NCBI RefSeq assembly: GCF_009183655.1
Contig: NZ_WEIO01000001.1
Span: 558,001-622,000, forward strand
Origin: Bacillus aerolatus
GTDB lineage: Bacteria; Bacillota; Bacilli; Bacillales; Domibacillaceae
DNA length: 64,000 bases
Direction: 5' to 3'
The first letter of the stretch is position 1. Every line of letters starts with the position of its first letter. A model generated the notes under the pieces. That model made no database searches. It was not told the DNA's origin and worked only from the letters and a program-made list of their open reading frames with translations. A program made the translations under genes and the position numbers. Of this stretch, positions 45,665-54,771 are shown piece after piece.

Positions 45665-46342
45665 GTGAAAAAGTGGATTATGGCAGCGGCGATTTCGGGT
45701 GCGCTATTTACTGGCCCGATTGTAAGTGAGGCCGCTCTAGGTGATCAAACATTGAGGAGCGGGATGAAGCACCAAGATGTGAAAGAACTGCAGCAAGCGC
45801 TAAAGTCAAAAGGGTATTACAAATCTTCAGTAGATATGCATTTCGGTCCTCTCACAAAATCAGCGGTGATCAAGCTGCAAAAAGCACATGGATTAACAGC
45901 TGACGGAATTGCGGGGAAGAATACGTTTAGGGTATTAGGAAAAACAGCCGTACATACTTCTGCAGCACAAAACAGTCATACATATAGCAAAGCAAATACC
46001 GTCAGTTATGCGAAGAAATTTATGAATGTTCCTTACAAGTGGGGAGGAACCACACCATCAGGGTTTGACTGCAGTGGATTTTTAACTTATGTGTATAAAA
46101 ACAGTGCCAATGTTTCATTGCCAAGAACGGTGGCTGGCATATACGCAAAAGGATCTAAAACGAGCAATCCGGCAGTTGGCGATATTGTCTTCTTTGAAAC
46201 TTATAAAAAAGGCGCGTCTCATGCTGGAATTTACTTGGGCGGCAATCAATTTATACATAGTTCCACTTCAAAAGGTGTGACCATCAGTTCCTTGAAAGAG
46301 TCTTACTGGTCTAAACGCTACTTAGGTGCAAAAAAATATTAA
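45665..46342 (+). CDS. Secreted NlpC/P60 endopeptidase with peptidoglycan-binding domain
   Basis: Cell-wall hydrolase cutting gamma-D-Glu-meso-DAP bonds. 225 residues: signal peptide (1-23, cut near EAA), PG_binding_1 domain (about 28-92, LRSGMKHQDVKELQQAL), linker, NlpC/P60 domain (about 110-225). The catalytic Cys is in FDCSGFLTYVY (~139), His in SHAGIYLG (~189), then the third polar residue FIHSS. GTG 45665 with CAGGGGGAAAC. Similar to LytE/CwlS-type catalytic domains but with one binding domain. Confidence 0.92.
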   Translation: MKKWIMAAAISGALFTGPIVSEAALGDQTLRSGMKHQDVKELQQALKSKGYYKSSVDMHFGPLTKSAVIKLQKAHGLTADGIAGKNTFRVLGKTAVHTSAAQNSHTYSKANTVSYAKKFMNVPYKWGGTTPSGFDCSGFLTYVYKNSANVSLPRTVAGIYAKGSKTSNPAVGDIVFFETYKKGASHAGIYLGGNQFIHSSTSKGVTISSLKESYWSKRYLGAKKY

Positions 46343-46345
46343 TCA

Positions 46346-46380
46346 AAGAAACAGGCAGGAGAGACTCTGCCTGTTTTTTT
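46346..46380. terminator. Shared terminator
   Basis: ACAGGCAG (46351-46358) pairs with CTGCCTGT (46367-46374) plus T7, between converging genes. Confidence 0.85.
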
Positions 46381-47116
46381 ACGGTTCTAAAATGACGTCA
46401 TTATTTTTCGTTAAATCCCAGGAAGTAATAATACCTACCGGCAGCTCATCTGAACCGCCATTTGGTGTGATGAGAACAGCCTCCAGTTTTTTATTGTTGG
46501 ACTGATGTTCTTCAAACGTATATTCAATATCAAATATATTCGCATCTCTTTTCACAAAAGAGATGATATAGTCATTTTTAGACGGCAATATGTCTTTAAC
46601 TGTTACATCAGCGATATCAACTTTCCCATTCTCCTGGTTGTCCGCCATCCATTTTAAAATTTCTCTCCCCGTCAGTAAGCCTTGGCATTTGCCTTTTTCG
46701 TAGATGGGGTATTCTGCTAGTTTGTTGTCGCGGATCATATCGAGCACTTTTAAAAGCGGGGTATCAGGTTCTACCGTATAAACGGGTGTAGAAGCGATAG
46801 AGATCGCTTCAGCGGGCTCGGACAAAATTTTGTCGATCTGTTCAATGCGGTCCACAATTTTCTCATGAGGCTGGGCTATGTAGTAATACGCTTCTGTTTT
46901 CTGATGAACAATGGCATTTCTTAATTTAGCAAACTGTTTTAATTCATCTAAATGGGCACGTATACTCGCGTGGTTACGCGCACTATTGTGAAGCAGTTCG
47001 ACAAATGCATCACCGTCGGATTGTTTCCCCATCGCTTTTAATTTGTTGTGAATGCGGTTAAAAGCGGCTTCAAATCGTTCAGATAATTCATCATTTGTTT
47101 TTTGTGTGTCTGTCAT
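46379..47116 (-). CDS. Protein with HEPN-like helical head and CBS pair
   Basis: 245 residues: an all-alpha N-terminus (about 1-95) with the motif KLRNAIVHQ, fitting the Rx4-6H signature of HEPN domains, followed by two CBS repeats (about 105-165 and 175-245; TVEPDTPLLKVLDMIRDNKL and YPIYEKGKCQGLLTGREIL). CBS pairs bind adenosine nucleotides. Regulation by a nucleotide is an inference. ATG 47116 with AAAAGGAG upstream. Could be a housekeeping regulator as well as an RNase; no partner antitoxin gene is adjacent. Confidence 0.75.
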   Translation of the reverse strand: MTDTQKTNDELSERFEAAFNRIHNKLKAMGKQSDGDAFVELLHNSARNHASIRAHLDELKQFAKLRNAIVHQKTEAYYYIAQPHEKIVDRIEQIDKILSEPAEAISIASTPVYTVEPDTPLLKVLDMIRDNKLAEYPIYEKGKCQGLLTGREILKWMADNQENGKVDIADVTVKDILPSKNDYIISFVKRDANIFDIEYTFEEHQSNNKKLEAVLITPNGGSDELPVGIITSWDLTKNNDVILEP

Positions 47117-47220
47117 TTACGATAATCTCCTTTTCCACTTGCTGCCTGCTGTCTTTTTATTATAACTTTACCCGGATTACACACCATTTATGAGCAGTGA
47201 GTTAAAAAAATAAAAAAAGA

Positions 47221-47250
47221 TTGCTGTCAATGGAACATGTGTGGTATATT
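47221..47250 (+). promoter_or_regulatory. Extended -10 promoter of the structured RNA
   Basis: TGG-TATATT (47242-47250) gives an extended -10; a -35-like TTGCTG is at 47221-47226, 18 nt away. Start expected near 47257. Confidence 0.55.
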
Positions 47251-47255
47251 AATTG

Positions 47256-47393
47256 AGCGATGAGCTAATTTGCGTAAGTCGGAAAGCTTGCTGTAAAGCA
47301 GAACGTCTGGATGTGGCCAGGCGGTTTTCCGCCGCAAATACGTCAAAAAAAAGCTGTCATAAGGGGCTTTGCCCTATTATGACAGCTTTTTTT
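47256..47393 (+). ncRNA. Unidentified structured small RNA, about 140 nt
   Basis: Between promoter and a strong terminator (AAGCTGTCATAA pairs with TTATGACAGCTT, T7) lies a compact, non-coding RNA. Its helices: TTTGCG with CGCAAA enclosing the body, TGCT-gtaa-AGCA, CGTCTGG with CCAGGCG, and GGCGG-ttt-CCGCC. No gene follows on the same strand, so it is a stand-alone RNA rather than a leader. No known Bacillus RNA family was recognised by eye. Confidence 0.6.
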
Positions 47394-47404
47394 GTGTCTT
47401 ACTT

Positions 47405-47728
47405 TTAATGTTTGTTTGCAATAAGAACTAATTTCCCTTTATCTAGTTCTTTTTCATATGTTTCTGCTTCCTGCTGGGACAGCCCAAGTGATTCCATTTT
47501 ACTTCTTAGTTCATCGCCGCGCGATTTAAACATGTTGCCCATGCTGTTAAGTACACCTTGTTCTTTCATGCCGACTTCATTCGTATGAAGAGCATCTGAG
47601 ACATCTTCTGATCGGTGTTCATCATGAGCAAGGATGTAAACATCGTCGAGGGAATATCCTTGAGCGAGTAATCCTTCAATTTCACTTTTTGCCTGCAATG
47701 CATTTTCAACTGTTTTTGTTGTAACCAT
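47405..47728 (-). CDS. General stress protein 17M-like (YflT domain)
   Basis: 107 residues; N-terminal YflT domain with KSEIEGLLAQGYSLDDVYILAHDEHRS-type pattern, C-terminal charged helix region (YEKELDKGKLVLIANKH). Family members belong to the sigma-B stress regulon; function unknown. ATG 47728 with CAGGAGG upstream. A sigma-B-like promoter is found at 47765-47790. Confidence 0.85.
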   Translation of the reverse strand: MVTTKTVENALQAKSEIEGLLAQGYSLDDVYILAHDEHRSEDVSDALHTNEVGMKEQGVLNSMGNMFKSRGDELRSKMESLGLSQQEAETYEKELDKGKLVLIANKH

Positions 47729-47764
47729 TCTATCTTCCTCCTGGTTTTTGTCTTCCCTATATCT

Positions 47765-47790
47765 TTACCAACAAGCTCATTGCTTTAAAC
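47765..47790 (-). promoter_or_regulatory. Candidate sigma-B promoter of the YflT-type gene
   Basis: On the minus strand GTTTAA (47785-47790), 14 nt, TGGTAA (47765-47770). The -35 is perfect; the -10 keeps GGTA of GGGTAT. Confidence 0.5.
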
Positions 47791-47799
47791 ATATAAAGT

Positions 47800-50409
47800 T
47801 TAGAGAACATTTTTTCTGTCAGACGATCTACTGATCAGCCAAGCTGCTCCAATTAAGCCAAGGACAGTTAAGAAAACAGAATAGGAAAAGAAAGGCGGAC
47901 GGTAGACGAGCTGAATATGATTCTCTCCTTGTTGCAATTTAAAGCCGGTAAACGCAAAATTAGCTTTTTCAATTGGCTGTGTTTTGCCGTTAATTTTTAG
48001 TTTCCATCCTTTTTCAAACGGAATAGGCAAAGCCATATACTGTTCATTTGTCTCATTTTTATAATCGATTAAAATTTTATTTTTGTCCCAATTTAATTTG
48101 GGCTGTATAACATTCTTTGAAGCCGCTTGATGAAGCTCGTGGTAATCTTCTTCATACAGCTTCAAATCTTTCAGCTCGTATGTGCCTTTAGGCAGCCGGA
48201 TCACGATTTTTTTCTCTTTAGGGATACGGATGACAACCGTATGAATTCCTGTTTTATAAATGGAAGAAGCCGGCTTTCTTGTTGTCCGATATTTATTTAC
48301 TTTTAATGCAAAGCCGTCGCCGTGCACATTCTCTATATGAAAATGGACATAGTAATCTTTCGTCCCTGCGGAAGGAGAGCGGGGAATTATAGTAATACCG
48401 CCGTTGTCTGCTGCCACCTTTAATTTTCCATTTTTGTATTCAGCGCTTTCTGTTTGGATGACTGACTCGTTGATGATGTTCTTTTCTTTTTGAAGTGCAT
48501 GACTTTGCCCCTTTTTCTTTTCTAAAACAACCCCTGAAAGCATCGCATGTTCTTTGTCCAGCGTAGAGCTGCCTTTTAAATCTTCCTCATAAAACACGTG
48601 CCGAGCTGTTCTGACAAAAGGAAGCGGAAGGGTGTTTTTATATACAGCATAATTTGCCGATTCTGCAAAAAGTTCAAAGCCATAAGGAGCATTTGCTGAC
48701 TGCTGTTTTTTTCTCATCCAGTAGTCAGTTTGGAGAAGGCTGTGTAAATTCGCCCGGTTGCCTAAAGTCGCATAGCGGCTCACACTTTCCCGTCTCATAT
48801 CTATTTGTAAATCACGCCAATAGAAAAACAGCAGCTCCTCGTTAAATATGCTTGAATACAAACTCGTCCCGTTAAAATTCTGCACGAGCGGTGTGTTATT
48901 CCTCAAGCCAATCATCCAATCGATCCGTGTGAATGGATCACGCTCTGAATTTTTTATTTTTCTTATTAAGCGTTGCTGCTCAGCTCCGTTATAGGCGGGG
49001 CTATGTAAAAAATCACGAGAGGCTTTATCTATGCCAAATCTTTCTGATATCGTGAGCTGTTCATACTCATTAACGACAACGAGGCATGATGCGACAATTC
49101 CAAGCTGCAATAAAAACAAGAAAGAAACATGCTTTCTCCAAACGTAAAGAAGGAGCAGAGAGGCAGATAATAGAAACAACTGAAACACTATCTCCAGCTG
49201 TCTCTGAAACTCAAGGGCAAGGACCGGTCCTATTATTCGTGCCATGGTTTGTGCCATCAGAAAATAGAGTCCAAAGGCTGCGATTGCAGGCAAAAGAACC
49301 TGCTTTATTCGTACTTTATGCAAAGATTGCAGTCCTGCTGCGATACAGCCTCCAGCCGTAAAGGAAAGCAAATATTCCCAGCGGTATTGCGGGGCTGAAA
49401 AGCCATTAAACGCACTCGCCGCTAATGGACTAAAGTGCAGTACAATTAAAAACAAAGTGAGCCATGCAAAAAACTTATATGTACGTTCCTTGTATAATGT
49501 TTTTGTGAATAAAAACAACAACAGGATGGCGGGTAAAATAATATACTTGCTGGCATATAAAATATTATCCATGACATGAAAGATTGGAATATCCGCTTCG
49601 TAAGCAGGCCGGTGATTATTCAGAAAGCCGTATACAGCCGGGATAAAGGAAACGGCGCTTATACAAAAGCTAATGACTCCTGCCGTAAAAAACAGACGGA
49701 GTTGCTGCCATTTCGTGCATTCTTTTTCCGAAAGCGGGACGATCCAGCGAAACAGTATGTAAATTAATAAAAAGATGAGATGGATATAAGCGAAATAAAA
49801 ATTATTGAAGAACATGAGTGCCCAGGCAACAATGAACCAGCCCGTTTTACCTTCCCGAATTACTTTTTCTGTACCTAATACGAGCAGAGGCAGCCAAAGC
49901 ATCGCATCCGTGAAGAATTCCCAGAAAATGACGTGCCGGAAGTACATGACGGACAAACCGTACACAGCGGCTCCGGTAAAAGCAGCGGCTGTTCGAATGC
50001 CCATATACCGAAAGGCAAAAGTGGCAGCTATCATAATGAGAGACAGCCTGATGATGCTGACAAACAATATTGTATCCGCCCAAAACAGTAAATCGGGCGC
50101 ATCAATTAAGTGCAGCGTTTCCAATAGGAAGACAACACCCGCTGTGGCTAGAAAGATGACAGAAGTAGAGAAATAATAAGCGAGCTGGCTGTAAAATCCC
50201 CCGCCAAGGCCGAATGCCCACGAGTAGAAAAAATTTCCTTCTTTATATTGATCATAAAGAAACTGTTTAAATGGAATCATTTGCGACAGACCGTCATTCG
50301 GACCGATCATAAATCTTCCTTCGAACCATTCCTGAATAAAATAGAAATGAGCAGCTGCTGATAAAAGCAGACTGCTTATGATTAAAAAAAATACCCATTT
50401 TCTATTCAT
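47800..50409 (-). CDS. yfhO: YfhO-family membrane glycosyltransferase
   Basis: 869 residues with about 13 membrane helices (mostly before residue ~450) and a large extracytoplasmic part, plus a final helix near 840-860. In B. subtilis YfhO is thought to transfer GlcNAc from undecaprenyl phosphate to lipoteichoic acid. The family motif GPNDGLSQMIPFKQFLYDQ is near residue 37. Starts in the ATGA overlap with gtcA; csbB lies before it, so the three steps of the pathway are in one operon. Confidence 0.9.
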   Translation of the reverse strand: MNRKWVFFLIISSLLLSAAAHFYFIQEWFEGRFMIGPNDGLSQMIPFKQFLYDQYKEGNFFYSWAFGLGGGFYSQLAYYFSTSVIFLATAGVVFLLETLHLIDAPDLLFWADTILFVSIIRLSLIMIAATFAFRYMGIRTAAAFTGAAVYGLSVMYFRHVIFWEFFTDAMLWLPLLVLGTEKVIREGKTGWFIVAWALMFFNNFYFAYIHLIFLLIYILFRWIVPLSEKECTKWQQLRLFFTAGVISFCISAVSFIPAVYGFLNNHRPAYEADIPIFHVMDNILYASKYIILPAILLLFLFTKTLYKERTYKFFAWLTLFLIVLHFSPLAASAFNGFSAPQYRWEYLLSFTAGGCIAAGLQSLHKVRIKQVLLPAIAAFGLYFLMAQTMARIIGPVLALEFQRQLEIVFQLFLLSASLLLLYVWRKHVSFLFLLQLGIVASCLVVVNEYEQLTISERFGIDKASRDFLHSPAYNGAEQQRLIRKIKNSERDPFTRIDWMIGLRNNTPLVQNFNGTSLYSSIFNEELLFFYWRDLQIDMRRESVSRYATLGNRANLHSLLQTDYWMRKKQQSANAPYGFELFAESANYAVYKNTLPLPFVRTARHVFYEEDLKGSSTLDKEHAMLSGVVLEKKKGQSHALQKEKNIINESVIQTESAEYKNGKLKVAADNGGITIIPRSPSAGTKDYYVHFHIENVHGDGFALKVNKYRTTRKPASSIYKTGIHTVVIRIPKEKKIVIRLPKGTYELKDLKLYEEDYHELHQAASKNVIQPKLNWDKNKILIDYKNETNEQYMALPIPFEKGWKLKINGKTQPIEKANFAFTGFKLQQGENHIQLVYRPPFFSYSVFLTVLGLIGAAWLISRSSDRKNVL

Positions 50410-50795
50410 GTGCTGACACTCTCTTTTTTCAAAATTTTACTAGTCACGATAAATGTAGCCGGCAAGGCGATAAAAACAGCCAGAATAGGCGTGATCATGC
50501 TGCTAATGTGAAAGAATTCAATGAACACATACATAAAAAGAGAAGAAGCGATGAAATTAACCGCTTGTGATAATGGAAACTTCAAAAACTTTGCTAATGT
50601 CGGCTTCACTTTGAAGGTGAAATACGAGTTCAAGAAAAAGGAAATGACGAAACTGAGTAAAAATGCAATCACATGGGATGGCAAGTAGGGAAAATTAAAT
50701 AAAACGTGCATCAGTAAGTAGACCGCATAATAATTAAAGGTATTGATTACCCCGGTTATGACGAATCTGATAAATTCTTGGCTGGTTCTTTTCAT
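50406..50795 (-). CDS. gtcA: GtrA-family flippase GtcA
   Basis: 129 residues, four membrane helices, GtrA family (FVITGVINTFNYYAVYLLM start). In Listeria and Bacillus GtcA is needed for teichoic-acid glycosylation and is proposed to flip undecaprenyl-phosphate-sugar. ATG 50795 with GGAGCG upstream lies inside the csbB 3' end (62-base overlap); its stop overlaps the yfhO start. In B. subtilis the gene is elsewhere in the genome. Confidence 0.88.
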   Translation of the reverse strand: MKRTSQEFIRFVITGVINTFNYYAVYLLMHVLFNFPYLPSHVIAFLLSFVISFFLNSYFTFKVKPTLAKFLKFPLSQAVNFIASSLFMYVFIEFFHISSMITPILAVFIALPATFIVTSKILKKESVST

Positions 50796-51729
50796 ATTGC
50801 GCTCCGTTCATAAAGTTTGTTTCTTGAATTAAATAAGGCGGCCTTTTTTTCGTCTCGTAATAAATCCGTCCAATGTATTCACCAATGATGCCAAGGCTGA
50901 CGAGTTGAATACCGCCTAAAATAAGGACCGCTGTAACAATCGTAAAATATCCAGGAACATCAATGCCGCTGTTTAAAATTTGCATAAACGTAACCGCACT
51001 ATAAATAATCGACAAACATAAAATCATCGCTCCCGTGTAAAAACAAATTCTGAGCGGCCGATTGTTAAACGAAATTAGGCCGTCAAATCCGTAATTCAAT
51101 AATTTTGAAAATGACCATTTCGTTTCCCCATTTTCCCTAAGAACATTGTCATAGTCGATGATTTTTTGACTCATGCCGATCCAGGAAAACAACCCTTTGG
51201 AAAAGCGCTGTCCTTCGTTTAATGATAACACGGCCCGAACAGCTTTTTCACTCAGCAGCCTAAAATCACCGACACCGTCTTCGAGTTTCACATCGACAAT
51301 TTTGTTAACGATCCGGTAATAACTGGAGGAAAGCAATTTTTTCATCGTACGTTCACCGTTTCGGTTTCGTCGCGCAATCACCTGATCAAATCCTTCTTCA
51401 TATCCCCTCAGAAGTTCAGGAATTAAAAAAGGAGGGTGCTGCAAGTCAGCATCCATAATAATAACGGCTCGGCCGTGCGCGTGCTGCAAACCGGCCAGCA
51501 AGGCGGCTTCTTTTCCGAAATTTCGTGAGAAGGAAACGAATTTGACTTTCGGCGTTTTGGCAGCCAGTTGTTTTATCTTTTCTAACGTGTGATCTGTACT
51601 GGCATCATTAATAAAACAAATTTCAAAATCATAAGCTAACTTTGTAAATTCTTTTTTTATGCTTTCATAAATCAGTTGAATATTATCTTCTTCATTGTAA
51701 GCTGGTATGATGATTGAAATAGTACCCAT
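50734..51729 (-). CDS. csbB: CsbB-type membrane glycosyltransferase (GT2)
   Basis: Loads GlcNAc onto undecaprenyl phosphate on the cytoplasmic side. 331 residues from ATG 51729 (GGGAG upstream; the 13-residue upstream extension is rejected). GT2 motifs: IIPAYNEEDNI at 6-16, INDASTD, and the DxD MDADLQHPP. Two membrane helices at about 230-290. The C-terminal ~25 residues overlap the gtcA start and may be translationally coupled. Confidence 0.9.
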   Translation of the reverse strand: MGTISIIIPAYNEEDNIQLIYESIKKEFTKLAYDFEICFINDASTDHTLEKIKQLAAKTPKVKFVSFSRNFGKEAALLAGLQHAHGRAVIIMDADLQHPPFLIPELLRGYEEGFDQVIARRNRNGERTMKKLLSSSYYRIVNKIVDVKLEDGVGDFRLLSEKAVRAVLSLNEGQRFSKGLFSWIGMSQKIIDYDNVLRENGETKWSFSKLLNYGFDGLISFNNRPLRICFYTGAMILCLSIIYSAVTFMQILNSGIDVPGYFTIVTAVLILGGIQLVSLGIIGEYIGRIYYETKKRPPYLIQETNFMNGAQYEKNQPRIYQIRHNRGNQYL

Positions 51730-52006
51730 ATCTCCCTGCCCCTTCTTTTTATAAGAATAGCCTTGCAAAGATTAAAATTAATGTGTTTCCTTTATGTATG
51801 CCCTTAATTGACAAGAAAATGAAAAGAAAAGAAAGATTTTACTCATACATAATCAGCCAATTTATTTAAATCTTGTCAAACGACTGTATACCCTTCTTTC
51901 TTCCTCTTTAATCTCTTTCATTTTGGGCTTAGAAAGCTTCTCAATTGAAAAATAAGGGTACATTCAATTACAGGAAAAGAAATAAATGAAAGGTCAGGTG
52001 TACTAG

Positions 52007-53677
52007 ATGATCCACTTAAGCAAAAGGCATCATCCTGAAGAGAACGATCAGTTAATTTCTCAGTTTTTTCATCGCAATGCTTCCATAAAAGAAGCTGTTC
52101 AGGAAACGCACACTATGTTTGCTGAATGCAAAGATCTATATTGTGCGCCGTCCGTTAAACAGCGTGAACAAAGCAGCTTGTGGCAAAAACTCACCTCTTT
52201 TCTCATCGGGCTTATACTTCCTGCGGAACGGTCGAAACAGACGGATTCATCAGAAACATGGACGGATGAACAGGGCTCTATTTACCCGGTGTGGAAAAAA
52301 ATACTCGACAAAGAATACTTAAGTTTGCAAAAACAGACGGCAAGAAAAGTAAACGTAGAACAATTTGGTGCTGTAGGAGACGGGGTAACGGACTGCACGG
52401 AAGCTTTTCGCCGGGCCATTGGAAAAGGGAAAGTGAATGTATATGTGCCAGAAGGAATTTATCTCGTAAAAGAAATCAAGCTGCCTTCTTTCACTTCCAT
52501 AACTGGAGAAGGAAAAGACAGAACGGTGCTTAAGCTGCACGACAAGACACCGAAAGCCGGCTGGCTGATTACGAATGCCGATCATAAGAAAGGGAACCAT
52601 CACCTTTACGTAGAAAAAATGACGCTCGACTGGAATGTGGAACGGCTCGGGGATGTGCCCAGAACGAGCACAGGGGGCAATCGTTCAAGCTGTCTCACTT
52701 ACGCCAACGTGACGTATGGCTGGGTGAAAGATGTTCAAGCAATAAACCCCGGATTGCACTGTTTTGATGTTTCTTCCACAAAGTACAGCTACTCAGGCGA
52801 CGGCTACAGAGCACGGGGCGGCAGTAAGTACATTTGGCTCGACCGCCTAAACGGATATGGTTTTGGGGATGATGGTATAACGACTCATCACAGTGATTTT
52901 ATCTTTATTTCCCATTCGCATATGTGTGATCCAAGCGGAAAAGCCCATAAAGAAGGGTTTTCCAATTCGAATGGCATTGAAGTAGACGATGGATCGCGAA
53001 ACGTGTGGTTGTTTAACAACTCAACAGCGAGATGTTTTGGCGGTGTGGAAATAAAAGCCCACCACAATTCATCTGCTGCAGCCAATGTTCATATTATTGG
53101 CCACTTATCAGTGAACGATAACCGGTCGTTTAATTTCAGGCATATCGGCCACCATAGTGCTTCTGATGCGGAATCGCTGACGGCATACAATATTACCGCT
53201 GCACGTATCGTGTCCCTCGCACCGATACGGACGGACCTTTACCGCGATTCACATCCGAGAGCGCTGGTCGTATCCGCTTATAAAAACGTCGTTGTCAATC
53301 ACTTTGCTGTGATCGGCGATCGTGAATACGATTATGAAAAACAACCCGTTATTGCCATCCAGTACAGAGCCAGGAACGTACACTTGAACCATATTCAAAT
53401 GAAGCATTTTAATAAAGCCGGTGTAGATATTAAAGTGTTTGGCGGGGAACAAAAAGCGGATGATGTCCATATTAAAAATGTCGTGATTGAACATTCGGCG
53501 AAAAGAGGCATTTTAATCGGAGCAGGCATCGAAAAAGCGAGCGTCCAACACGTACAGGCAACAGGACAAGGGGGAACTTGCGGCTGCCAGTCAGACACAC
53601 CGCAAGCTGTATTAGGAGATATCGTTGCTAAAGGGTATAAAGTTCCTTTTTCAGGAGGCGCGCAAAAAACAACGTGA
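52007..53677 (+). CDS. Right-handed beta-helix protein, pectate-lyase-3 superfamily
   Basis: 556 residues without a signal peptide. After a helical, charged N-terminus (about 1-105) comes the Pectate_lyase_3 start VNVEQFGAVGDGVTDCTEAFRRAI (about 114-137), then coils with ITGEGKDRTVLKL, GFGDDGITTHHSD and SNGIEVDDGSRNVWLF, and a Gly/Cys-rich end. Such proteins lyse or hydrolyse polysaccharides; Asp pairs in the DDG motifs may be catalytic. Divergent from the teichoic-acid glycosylation operon, which suggests a polysaccharide substrate. ATG 52007 with AGGTCAGGTG. Confidence 0.82.
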   Translation: MIHLSKRHHPEENDQLISQFFHRNASIKEAVQETHTMFAECKDLYCAPSVKQREQSSLWQKLTSFLIGLILPAERSKQTDSSETWTDEQGSIYPVWKKILDKEYLSLQKQTARKVNVEQFGAVGDGVTDCTEAFRRAIGKGKVNVYVPEGIYLVKEIKLPSFTSITGEGKDRTVLKLHDKTPKAGWLITNADHKKGNHHLYVEKMTLDWNVERLGDVPRTSTGGNRSSCLTYANVTYGWVKDVQAINPGLHCFDVSSTKYSYSGDGYRARGGSKYIWLDRLNGYGFGDDGITTHHSDFIFISHSHMCDPSGKAHKEGFSNSNGIEVDDGSRNVWLFNNSTARCFGGVEIKAHHNSSAAANVHIIGHLSVNDNRSFNFRHIGHHSASDAESLTAYNITAARIVSLAPIRTDLYRDSHPRALVVSAYKNVVVNHFAVIGDREYDYEKQPVIAIQYRARNVHLNHIQMKHFNKAGVDIKVFGGEQKADDVHIKNVVIEHSAKRGILIGAGIEKASVQHVQATGQGGTCGCQSDTPQAVLGDIVAKGYKVPFSGGAQKTT

Positions 53678-53737
53678 ATATAAAAGCACAAATGAGGGTA
53701 TACAAACAATAGTCATTAAAGAGAAGGAGTGGGTAAC

Positions 53738-54175
53738 ATGAAATGGATAACTCCGGTCGCCTCATTTGTGTTAGCTTTGTCGCTCGCGGGCTGCGCGGAT
53801 AAAGAAGAAGTAAAAAACCCGCCAGAAAAGGCTCCAGCAGAAGGAAAGGAAGCTAATGGCGGCTATACGTTTACAAGTTTTGACCTTGACGTCGACTTAG
53901 AAGGAACGAACGACGCTATTGATGTCAGCTACGAAAAAGATAAAAATGGAACAGAAGCGTCGTATATGAATAAGGATCAGAATAAACGTTTAAATGGCGA
54001 CGATGCAATGAAAGAACTGGATGAAATATTTGCTTCTTTTGTGTTTAATGAAAGTACACCTGATGATGAAGTGTTAAAAACTGTAGAAGAAGCATTTGAC
54101 GTTCCGGCAGATGCAAAATCGGTGGAAGTGGAAATTGATTATGCGGGCGGTGCCGAGAAGGAATATAGAAGGTGA
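53738..54175 (+). CDS. YusW-like lipoprotein
   Basis: 145 residues from ATG 53738 (AAGGAG upstream). Signal peptide with lipobox LSLAGC (Cys at ~19), then an acidic domain FDLDVDLEGTNDAIDVSYEKD and VEVEIDYAGG, matching the YusW-like family of unknown function. Membrane-anchored outside the cell. Followed by a terminator. Confidence 0.85.
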   Translation: MKWITPVASFVLALSLAGCADKEEVKNPPEKAPAEGKEANGGYTFTSFDLDVDLEGTNDAIDVSYEKDKNGTEASYMNKDQNKRLNGDDAMKELDEIFASFVFNESTPDDEVLKTVEEAFDVPADAKSVEVEIDYAGGAEKEYRR

Positions 54176-54179
54176 ATAC

Positions 54180-54214
54180 AAAAAAGCTGCTCCCACTGGA
54201 AGCAGCTTTTTTTG
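54180..54214 (+). terminator. Terminator of the lipoprotein gene
   Basis: AAAAGCTGCT pairs with AGCAGCTTTT, ending in T7. Confidence 0.85.
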
Positions 54215-54241
54215 TGTAGCATAAAAGAACAAGCCTTCGTT

Positions 54242-54529
54242 TTACGCAAGTAGTGATGAATCGAGGCTCTTTTTTAAATGACAGGCCAATTGGATTTTTA
54301 AATTGTCTTCCGGACAGTTAAAATTCATTTGCAACAGTTTTTCGATTTTTTTCAGCCGTTTGTACAGTGTATTAATATGAATATGCAGTTTGGCAGCGGT
54401 TTCAGCAGCAGATTTATTGGATTCGATGTACACATACAGCGTGTGTTCCAGTTCATTGTTAGGATCACTTTCTTGTTGAAGCGGAGCGAGCGTTTCATTT
54501 AAAAAACGTTCAATTTCTTCAGCGAATAT
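54242..54529 (-). pseudogene. 3' fragment of a PucR/CdaR-type regulator gene
   Basis: 95 in-frame residues with a C-terminal HTH_30 domain: IERFLNETLAPLQQ, then SAAETAAKLHIHINTLYKRLKKIEK. PucR-type regulators are 400-550 residues; everything upstream is missing and an in-frame TGA (54530) closes the frame. Remnant of a larger gene. Confidence 0.8.
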
Positions 54530-54771
54530 TCACTTAGCGGTATTAAAGATCGGAGAAACTATTTCCTAAAAAACGTGCCCTATACATAAGTCACAACGAT
54601 ATTTAAAGGTTGCTTCCTCCAAATTCAATAGAATGTTGGAGGACTTTTGTAACTAAATATTATTTTGTCATTCTATGAAACTATTGAGAAAGATATAGTT
54701 TTTTAACAGATTTTGTAGTATATTCATGGAAGATGGAAAAATAATGACATAAAGGGGCTATACGGATAAAA

